Shown here: positions 56,262 to 64,000 of the stretch, piece after piece
Position numbering within the stretch: position 1 is the first letter of the stretch
Layout: each line of letters starts with the position of its first letter
Assembly (NCBI GenBank): GCA_020002185.1
Contig: CM034533.1
Location: 75,652,864 to 75,716,863, forward strand
Source: Paraescarpia echinospica
Lineage: Eukaryota > Annelida > Polychaeta > Sabellida > Siboglinidae
Length of the DNA: 64,000 bases
Direction of reading: 5' to 3'
Notes under the pieces: generated by a model
What the model saw: only the letters and a program-made list of their open reading frames with translations
Database searches by the model: none
What the model was told of the DNA's origin: nothing
Program-made: the position numbers and the translations under genes

Positions 56262-58700
56262 TGTCGGAAGAATGAATGAGGAAAGAAATGGGAAAAAGAA
56301 TGAGGAGAGAGATGGAAGAAGGAATGGGAAGAGAAATGGAAGAAAGAATGAGGAGAGCGATGGAAGAAAGAATGAGGAGAGAGATGGAAGAAAGAATGGG
56401 AAGAGAAATGGAAGAAAGATTGAGGAGAGAGATGGAAGAAAGAATGAGGAGAGAGATGGAAGAAAGAATGGGAAGAGAAATGGAAGAAAGAATGAGGAGA
56501 GAGATGGAAGAAAGAATGGGAAGAGAGATGGAAGGAAGAATGGGGATAGAGATGGAAGAAATAATGAGGAGAGAGAGATGAAAGAATGAAGAGAGTAACG
56601 GAAGAATGAATGAGGAAAGAAATGGAAAAAAGAATGAGGAGAGAGAGAAGGAAGAATGGGAAGAGAAATGGAAGAAAGAATGAGTAGAGAAATAGAAAAA
56701 AGAATAACGATAGAGATGAAAGAATGGGGAGAGAAATGGAAGAAAGGATGAGGAGAGGGATGGAAGAAAGAATGGGAAGAGAGGTGGAGGAAAGAATGGT
56801 GAGAGAAATGGAAGAAAGAAAGGGAAGAGATGGAAGGAAGAATGGAATGAAATGTGGAAGAAAGAATGAGAAGAGAGAGATGAAAGATTGAAGAGAGTAA
56901 CGGAAGAAGGAATGAGGAAAGAAATGGAAAAAAAGAATGGGAAGAGAAATGGAAGAAAGAATGAAGAGAGAGATGGAGGAAGGAATGGGAAGAGAAATGG
57001 AAGTAAGAATGAGGAGAACGATGGAAGAAAGAATGAGGAGAGAGATGGAAGAAAGAATGGGAAGAGAAATGGACGAACGAATGAGGATAGAGATGGAAGG
57101 AAGAATGGGGAGAGATATGGAAGAAAGAATGAGGAGAGAGATGGAAGAAAGAATGGAAAGAGAAATGGAAGAAAAAATGTAGAGAGAAATTGAAGAAAGA
57201 ATGAGAAGAGAAATATATAAAAAAAAGGAGAGAGATGAAAGAATGAGAAGAGAAATGGAAGAAGGGATGAGGAGAGGGATGGAAGAAATAATGGGAAGAG
57301 AAATGGAAGAACGAATGAGGAGAGATATAGAAGAAGGAATGGGAAGAGAAATGGAAGAAAGAATGAGGAGAGAGATGGAAGAAAGAATGGGAAGAGAAAT
57401 GGAAGAAAGAATGAGGAGAGAGATGGAAGAAAGAATGGGAAGAGAAATGGAAGAAAGAATGGAGAGAGAAAATGAATAAAAAAAGAATGAGAAGAGAAAT
57501 AGAAGAAAAAAAAGAGTAAGGAGAGAGATGAAAGAATGAGAAGAGAAATGGCAGAAAGGATGAGGAGAGGGACGGAAGAAAGAATGGGAAGAGAGATGGA
57601 GGAAAGAATGGGGGAGAAATGGAAGAAAGAATGGGAAGAGAGATGGAAGGAAGAATGGGGAGAGATATGGAAGAAAGAATGAGGAGAGCGAGATGAAAGA
57701 ATGAAGAGCGAAACGGAAGAATGAATGAGGAAAGAAATGGAAAAAAGAATGGGAAGAGAAATGGGAGAAAGAATGGGAAGAGAAGTGGAAGAAAGAATGA
57801 GGGGAGCGATGGAAGATAGAATGAGGAGAGAGATGGAAGAAAGAATGGGAAGAGAAATGGAAGAACGAATGAGGAGAGAGATGGAAGGAGGAATGGGAAG
57901 AGAAATGGAAGAAAGAATGAGGAGAGAGATGGAAGAAAGAATGGAAAGGGAAATGGAAGAAAGAATGGAGAGAGAAATTGAAGAAAGAATGAGAAGAGAA
58001 ATAGAAAAAAGAGTATGGAGAGAGATGAAAGAATGAGAAGAGAAATGGAAGAAAGGATGAGGAGAGAGATGGAAGAAATAATGGGAAGAGAAATGGAAGA
58101 ACGAATGAGGAGAGAGATAGAAGAAGGAATGGGAAGAGAAATGGAAGAAAGAATGAGGAGAGAGATGGAAGAAAGAATGGGAAGAGAAATGGAAGAAAGA
58201 ATGGAGAAAGAAATTGAAGAAAGAATGAGAAGAAAAATAGAAAAAAAGAGTAAGGAGAGAGTTGAAAAAATGAGAAGAGAAATGGAAGAAAGGATGAGGA
58301 GAGGGATGGAAGAAAGAATGGGAAGAGAAATGGAAGAACGAATGAGGAGAGAGATGGAAGAAGGAATGGGAAGAGAAATGGAAGAAAGAATCAGGAGAGA
58401 GATGGAAGATAGAATGGGAAGAGAAATGGAAGAATGAATGAGAAGCGAAATAGAAAAAAGAATAAGGGGAGAGATGAAAGAATATGAAGAGAAATGGAAG
58501 AAAGGATGAGGAGAGGGATGGAAGAAAGAGTCGAAAGAGAGATGGAGGAAAGAATGGGGAGAGAAATGGAAGAAAGAATGGGAAGAGAGATGGAAGGAAG
58601 AATGGGGAGAGAGGTGGAAGAAAGAATGAGGAGAGAGAGATGAAAGAAGGAGGAGAGCGATGGAAGGAAGAATGGGGAGAGAGATGGAAGAATGGGATCA
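56262..58700. repeat. 24-bp purine-rich minisatellite (unit 2)
   Basis: Same family as 42129-43611, but about 1 kb longer (about 100 units). The complementary strand gives an open frame of about 815 codons made of LSPHSFFHFS-type repeats, which is not a protein gene. Confidence 0.95.
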
Positions 58701-58928
58701 CAGAATGAATAAACGCCGGTCACAGGAGATAGGTGTTGAAATAAGATGGGAAACGCATGAGAATGAGGGGATAGAGTATATGAGTCCTCTCAACTCAATG
58801 GATCATCCTTTTGATGACACTATCCTCCTTAATGCACTTCCCAAGGACAGTATATACAGCTCTGGTCCCTCGCATTTGTAAGGACAAGGCGCACGCAAGA
58901 AAGATACAATTAGCAACACAAATACCCA

Positions 58929-58973
58929 ACTGGTTCACATATACACTTCGGTCGGCGTGAAACGTGAACCAGT
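58929..58973. other. Hairpin with conserved loop, copy 1
   Basis: Stem ACTGGTTCAC (58929-58938) pairs with GTGAACCAGT (58964-58973) around a 25-base loop containing TCGGCGTGAAAC. A related hairpin lies at 60504-60549. Confidence 0.6.
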
Positions 58974-58993
58974 GGGATGACCAGACACCACAC

Positions 58994-59400
58994 CACAAAC
59001 CGATGGGCATCACACACATAACAAAACACATGATACATACACGACACAGCCGATGGGCATCACACACATGACACAACACATGGTCATCACACACCCGACA
59101 CAACCGATGGGCATCACACACATGACAAAACACATGGTCATCGCACACACGATACAACCGATGGGCATCACACACATGACAAAAACGATGGTCATCACAC
59201 ACATGACAAGACACAATGTCATCACACACACGACACAACCGATGGGCATCACACACATGACAAAACACATGGTCATCACACACACACGACGCAACCGATG
59301 GGCATCACACACATAAAAAAGGTCATCACACACATGGCAAAACACATGGTCATCACACACACGGCACAACCGATGGGCATCACACACATGACAAAACCTA
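58994..59400. repeat. 27-bp minisatellite, 54-bp dimers
   Basis: Alternating 27-bp units, GGGCATCACACACATGACAA plus AACACAT, and GGTCATCACACACACGACAC plus AACCGAT. The 54-bp dimer is 18 codons, so the reverse strand reads as repeated CDAHRLCRVCDDHVFCHV, which mimics a Cys/His protein. Confidence 0.93.
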
Positions 59401-59489
59401 TGGCAATATCACACTACACCGCAAAAGGGGAATGAAGAAGAAAGATGGTAAGGGAGCTTAATCGCCAAGATATTCGGACGAAGATTCGT

Positions 59490-60310
59490 CCTCAATGTAT
59501 TCGTCCTCTTCTTTGTCCGACTCTCTTGACACTAACTCAGATTCGGTATCATCTGACGAATCCATAGAAAGAGATAGATGGGGGAATGATAGAGGCCATC
59601 GTCGCGAAACAGCCCCCCGAATTGACAACAATGTCGATGAAACATCCCCCCGGACCCAAATTACCTACGTTTTCAGGGAATTCGTCAGAGTGGGAAACAT
59701 TTGTTACCTGTTTAGTGGTACTGCCAAACACTGTCACTGGGGTAGTTATCAAAAACTACAGAGGCTAAAAGAATGCTTGCGCAGCGAAGTACTTGATTAC
59801 ATCGGGACCCGTTCCCGCAAGACTTGTGGTGATTATAGAAGGCTCGTGAAACGCCTGAAGAGCAGATTTGAAACGAATGAAGATCCAAGCGTTGTGCAAC
59901 GGAATCTTCAAGATATGAAGCAGGATGTCGGCGAATCTTTGGATCGCTGGTCGTGTCCAGTATGTCGTGAAAAGGGGATATAAAGGAAATAGCTTTAGCA
60001 GCTTGTGACAAACATCCAAAGTTCTTTAGGAAAGCTTTAAAAGAGATGGACAAGATGAAACGAAAGCTTCTCAGACGCCGTACACAAAGGAAGGAATTTG
60101 ATCGTGTGATGAAGATGACGAATTGGAGAATTGAAGACTATGAGTGTACGCGTCCATACGCATCGTGTGATTATATCCAGAACGATCAATCTCTCTTCTA
60201 CAATTTTAACGAGAAATCTCCATGCGATTACCATTGCACAAGTGGAATGTACGGTCCCTCCTGTGCGCTAGGAAATCGCCCATTTAGCACTAGCATCACT
60301 AGAGTCTGAA
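59490..60310 (+). pseudogene. Gypsy-type gag fragment
   Basis: Reads KLPTFSGNSSEWETFVTC in one frame and, after a shift near 59700, GSYQKLQRLKECLRSEVLDY, then LVKRLKSRFETNEDPS and LQDMKQDVGESLDRW: the core of a Ty3/Gypsy Gag. A further shift at about 59960 leads to ALAACDKHPKFFRKALKEMD. No protease or pol follows. It is a different family from the element at 809-5962. Confidence 0.6.
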
Positions 60311-60503
60311 TTGTGTTTTTTTAGAAAGATGTCAATATCAGCACGACATGTAGCGTCTGCAAACGAAATATTACGCACCACATATGTTTCACCTCAAGCT
60401 ATTGGTCGCCATGAAATAACAAAACCGTTAGAGATTGACAAGTGTCAGGAACTGGTCGGTTCCGGCACTATGAAACAGAAGACTGATGAGCTACATGGTC
60501 CTG

Positions 60504-60549
60504 AACTAGTTCACAGTACACTCCAGTCGGCGTGAAACGTGAACTAGTT
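60504..60549. other. Hairpin with conserved loop, copy 2
   Basis: Stem AACTAGTTCAC (60504-60514) pairs with GTGAACTAGTT (60539-60549); the 24-base loop carries the same GTCGGCGTGAAAC as copy 1. The stem differs from copy 1 by a compensated pair. Confidence 0.6.
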
Positions 60550-60698
60550 TCACAGTAAGACAGCTACCTAGATTGTCTCACATCACGTCAGGAAAACATG
60601 CCCAAAACACAACAGAAAAGATCGTGGTCGAACCAAAGCTGGAGCATACAATACCATCTGACGTCAATGTACTCAAGTGAACATTTTCACCTGTTGTC

Positions 60699-61011
60699 AT
60701 GCAGTACCCAAAAGTCACCTTGCCGTCGGATATTGAAGCCAGGGTGAATACTGAGTTCAGAACAGACGTAGCCTTGAATGAACCACACAAAGAAGATGCT
60801 GACAGTAAATACCCTGAAATGGTATTGGTGTGGGACAAACAGACTGGGTCTGTATCTGCTGACGTCGGTCCAGGCTACTTGGCAAAGATGATGACATCAC
60901 TCGCTACAACACAAGACAGCCCTGACTCCAACATGTTGCAACTCTTTGACACAGAACGGGACAATAAGGGACACACTGAAGCACCGCTTATGAGCGGTCC
61001 AGCTCATATCG
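60699..61011 (+). CDS. Unrecognised ORF, part 1
   Basis: Open frame starting MQYPKVTLPSDIEARVNTEF and rich in acidic residues (EPHKEDADSKYPEMVLVWD). It runs into a CTTCCCG repeat. Its composition resembles the frame at 61288, so both may be parts of one decayed gene or element. No domain recognised. Confidence 0.3.
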
Positions 61012-61060
61012 CTTCCCACTTCCCGCTTCCCGTTTCCCGCTTCCCGCTTCCCGCTTCCCG
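61012..61060. repeat. CTTCCCG heptamer repeat
   Basis: About six tandem copies of CTTCCCG with TTTCCCG and CTTCCCA variants. Confidence 0.9.
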
Positions 61061-61287
61061 GAACGAATGCCGCCAACAGCGGAGGTGTCGCCGGACGACG
61101 GGGACAGCAAGACAACCGATGCCGGAATGCACAATGACAAATTGAGTATGTCTTGGGCGGACTCAATTGGTCGCACAATGGAGGCGTGTGTAATTTCAGC
61201 CCAATTCTTGTGTTACCTGGAGTGTGACGAGATTTGTCGGAGTAGCTCAATGACGCGCCTCTCGATGAGACCAGTAACAACGGGGAG

Positions 61288-61850
61288 TTGAGAAACAAAC
61301 CAGAATTCTCGGAAGAAACTGAAGACGATGACAGCGATGACATCTCCACCGACAAGGCACTAGTTGCTGACGCGGGCGAGTTGCTGCGAAAGGACATTGG
61401 TGAGGATGTTAAATCTACAAGGGAGAAGAGGCGTGATTGTGACCATATCACTTGTATCACCAGGGTTGACACAGGCACGCGTAATATGTCCATGGTATAC
61501 ATCGACTCTGTGCAGTTGTTGCACACCAAGTCCGTCACATTGCCAATTGAAGCGTTGGCGTATCGATTCGACGGAGTTGAAGCGGAGATGACTGACGTCA
61601 CCAAATATGACTCAAATGCCGCAAAGATGACTGGCGTAATTGGCGGATCAGTACAGCAAAAGGTGCGTACTGACAAAGAGTCGGATGTTGTAAGGTACAA
61701 GGGTACACCATTAAAGCCAAGTGAGACGCACGAAGTCCATGTTGTGTCCTCACCCGTATCGCCACACAACTTCCGGTGCCTACAAACAACCGTTTCAATG
61801 ACGGAACTTCCCCCACTGATGAACAAAATCGTTAACGATGACAATTGCGC
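61288..61850 (+). CDS. Unrecognised ORF, part 2
   Basis: Open frame with a very acidic start (EETEDDDSDDISTDK) then a mixed region (YIDSVQLLHTKSVTLPIEAL, EAEMTDVTKYDSNAAKMTGV). The frame stays open to 62028, but from about 61855 it crosses an antisense LINE tail, so the genuine part probably ends before that. The antisense strand is also open, but with a serine-rich composition typical of a shadow. No function proposed. Confidence 0.3.
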
Positions 61851-61854
61851 AGTG

Positions 61855-62005
61855 CTGACTAGTATGCCTTGCGAACTCCAGTCCTGTCCACTCTTTGATG
61901 TTGTCTTCCCACCTCTTTATCTGTCTACCTCTTCTTCTTCCCCCTCTCACGGTAACTTGCAATATGGTTTTGCAAGGCCAGATGATCGTGAGACGTGGCC
62001 GTACC
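61855..62005 (-). mobile_element. LINE C-terminal tail fragment
   Basis: Minus strand reads TVRGGRRRGRQIKRWEDNIK followed by EWTGLEFA, the tail that follows RT in many animal LINEs. Nothing else of the element is present. Confidence 0.65.
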
Positions 62006-62278
62006 ACTTCAGAATTCTTTGTAACTAAAATAAACGTTTTTTTGGAAGACCCACAAAGGCTAGTCCCAAGTCCCCAAATTGCATCACAATCAGCCTTGAA
62101 AACAGGCACTCGGATTTTGTGTGGACATCAAAGGCGCCGGTGCCGGCTTGTATTGGTGACAGGGATTGGTTTCACTAACTCAAAATAAAGGCGGTCCTTG
62201 TCCAGATGGCAATCGAGTACTAATTGAGTTTACACAATGGTATCGCCTTGCAAAGGTCAATGACTTTGCAAAGGCTTT

Positions 62279-62456
62279 ACCTTGATATTGTATCCACTTA
62301 ACCACATGCATTCATGCCACGCACAGGTGTTACTTTATTATTTGCGCTACGAGCGTCTCCAATCTTTACCTTGGTATTGTATCCACTTAATCACATGCAT
62401 TCATGCCACGGACAGGTGTTACTTTATTATGTGCGCTACGAGCGTCTCCAATTTGT
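62279..62456. repeat. 89-bp tandem duplication
   Basis: Two nearly identical 89-bp copies beginning ACCTTG-TATTGTATCCAC and containing GCGCTACGAGCGTCTCCAAT. Only a few differences separate them. Confidence 0.9.
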
Positions 62457-62905
62457 ACCAGCTCTCGACAACGTTCTATTAACTTTCTAGTGTGTAGGTA
62501 CATATTGTGGTTACACGGCTACAGTTTTATGAAGTGTCATTCGACTGCCAAGATGGCGCTCCATAGCATGCTGACGTGCAGATTCCAGGGGCTCTATAGT
62601 GAGAGTTTTCAATGAATACGGGTTGCCCTAGCAGTGTAATTTTGTGTAGGCAGACGCATGGTGTCACAGTGACGCGACTGACTGAGGTGTTTGTATGATT
62701 ATGGTCGTAGTTTGCACGGTTTCCCGAGGTTTGTTTGAAGACGGGAGCGATAAAGGAGGGCTGCACAGTGACTGCTGAAAAGCGAACAATTAAACGAACG
62801 TTGACCGACCGTGACCGTCCTTCCTCCTAGAGACCAAGCCTGCCAGACGTCGAAGGGTATTCAATACAATAGCTGTCTAATGTGAGCCAGTGTGACTAAC
62901 ACGAC

Positions 62906-63395
62906 ATGCCGTCGACCAAAGAAAATTTAAAAAGATCAGTGTCTAGGTACTAGCCCGAATCAGCAGAAGATCATTGAGCTGAGGGAAATGTTATTCCCCA
63001 CGTCGTTGGCGGAGCGCCTTGACGCAATCATCGTACGTCTTGACAGACTACAGACAGACACCCAGGCGAGAGGCGTACGTATTTCTGACCTTGAAACAAA
63101 GGTGATCTCCCTCGAGGAAGAGATCGACCACCATGACCAATACACGAGGCGGCCAAATCTCCGAATCCAGGGGATCCCGGAAAATTCCGACAGAGAAAAC
63201 ATCAAAAAGAAAGTGCTGGTCATTATTAATAGCACGATAGCTGTAGAGCCGGCGGTGAATAAATACAACATCGCTCGTTGCCACGCTGCGAAAGGATGTC
63301 ACCCGACCGCGAGTCGTAATTGTGCGATTTGAAGAAGAACACGTGCGTGATCGAGTATTTATTGCGCGACGCAGCTTAGATAACTATGAGCAACC
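62906..63395 (+). pseudogene. LINE ORF1 protein fragment, coiled coil plus RRM-like
   Basis: Begins MPSTKENLKRSVSRY, then a frame change near 62950 leads to EMLFPTSLAERLDAIIVRLD. A heptad region (RISDLETKVISLEEEIDHHD) is followed by QYTRRPNLRIQGIPEN, the L1-type ORF1 signature. Another shift near 63300 gives RVVIVRFEEEHVRD-type reading. It is cut at 63396 by a CR1 3' end. The family differs from LINE E. Confidence 0.7.
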
Positions 63396-63640
63396 AATCA
63401 AGATTTAACAAGATTTATCAAGACTGCCACCGAGAGAATTAACTTTAGATGGCAGGTGGACAAGGAAGCCCTTTGGCTTATCGAGAGTCCAATCCTTTTA
63501 TCTTCTAAAATAAGTGTCGATCTTATTTTTAAACATATTCACGCTACTAGCACTCACACAATCAGCAGATAATCTGTTCCATTCATTTACAGTCCTTTGT
63601 GAAAATGAGAACTTTCTTATATCTAATCTACACTGCTCCC
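63396..63640 (-). mobile_element. CR1 3' fragment inserted in LINE ORF1
   Basis: Minus-strand copy of the CR1 tail with the AAGATTTAACAAGATTT terminal repeat at 63396-63425 and the coding end (SADCV, NMFKNKIDT) up to about 63640, where homology stops. Confidence 0.8.
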
Positions 63641-64000
63641 GTATGATGAGAAGTAGTGCACGACAGCAATGGTGACCACGACTGTTGCATGTAGCAGCAG
63701 CGTCATGGTCTGCTTTGTCGGCTACAACAAAATGGGATATATACGCAGTTCAAGGGTCAGGATGGTCCGCCAGTCTTGTTTCACCGAAGGCTGTCCATAC
63801 AGGCGTTCATGCAATATGATGACTGATAATTCATGTCAACTAGCCGTAAGATATCCTGAGCCACTAGTCGGTGCCCGGGATATACTCACATAGTAACTAA
63901 TGTCTGAGCTAGGCACTTGTCGGTGCCCTATATGTAGAATGATATCTGAGACATCTGTCGGTGTCCGGGGTGTAGGGTCTACATATAATTTGTGTATATA
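63641..64000. other. Unassigned end region with degenerate short repeat
   Basis: Three imperfect copies of a 35-50-bp motif (CTGAG...CTAGTCGGTGCCCG, GCACTTGTCGGTGCCC, CATCTGTCGGTGTCCG) at about 63850-63985. No gene recognised. Confidence 0.4.

Larger units (their letters stand above)
43617..58700. repeat. Tandem segmental duplication, unit 2
   Basis: Second copy of 28022-43616, abutting the purine-rich repeat of unit 1. It lacks the 30363-34489 segment, has LINE F in place of the end of LINE E, and has a longer purine-rich repeat. Confidence 0.9.

Noticed and set aside
56254..58701. 815-codon open frame on the minus strand (LSPHSFFHFS repeats), and similar frames at 42039-43849
   Set aside because: Direct product of a 24-bp minisatellite; all frames on both strands are open, with no unique domain or start context.
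58795..59387. Minus-strand Cys/His-rich open frames
   Set aside because: 27-bp repeat translation; the cysteines and histidines arise from CACACA-type DNA.
60897..61844. 315-codon minus-strand frame
   Set aside because: Serine-rich shadow of the plus-strand frame at 61288; it also crosses a heptamer repeat.
1..64000. tRNA or rRNA genes
   Set aside because: No cloverleaf with A and B boxes and no rRNA core sequence was recognised by eye; a covariance search would settle it.

Overview
This is eukaryotic, AT-rich, intron-bearing DNA packed with transposable elements, most likely from a marine invertebrate and probably a lophotrochozoan such as a mollusc. The evidence is the mix of CR1, CR1/L2-like and RTE LINEs, a Ty3/Gypsy element, Penelope-like debris, and host exons of the galaxin and DEG/ENaC families. 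The species cannot be named from the sequence. No rRNA, tRNA, CRISPR array or bacterial-type operon was seen.

Layout: 809-5962, a decayed Ty3/Gypsy retrotransposon (minus strand) between two ~240-bp direct repeats. 6340-6740, an RTE LINE tail. 8844-10037, a galaxin-like secreted-protein gene (gene A). 13189-13508, a Penelope-type foldback with a hammerhead-like core. 15289-15496, a 16-bp minisatellite. 15770-19540, a CR1/L2-like LINE containing a nested, internally deleted CR1. 19719-24281, a DNA transposon with ~550-bp terminal inverted repeats and remains of a protein family known by a GCDTTSAF-type motif. 24895-27107, a second galaxin-like gene (gene B) with promoter, four exons and poly-A signal.

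From 28022 to about 58700 lies a ~15-kb tandem segmental duplication (unit 1 28022-43616, unit 2 43617-58700). Each unit holds an RTE fragment, a 47/49-bp minisatellite, the last two exons of a DEG/ENaC-type sodium channel on the minus strand, a palindrome, a GT-rich microsatellite, a CR1 copy, a second LINE, and a purine-rich 24-bp minisatellite. Unit 1 carries a 4.1-kb segment with a near full-length CR1 that unit 2 lacks. Unit 2 carries another LINE (F). The channel's terminal exon is broken in unit 1 and intact in unit 2.

From 58700 to the end: a 27-bp minisatellite, a Gypsy-type gag fragment, two matching hairpins whose stems covary, unassigned ORFs, LINE debris and a LINE ORF1 cut by a CR1 3' end.

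Only three loci look like host genes: the galaxin-like pair, encoding small signal-peptide proteins with eight matching cysteines and a start codon apparently split by intron 1, and the 3' end of the sodium-channel gene. Almost everything else is mobile DNA at various stages of decay, nested and reshuffled.
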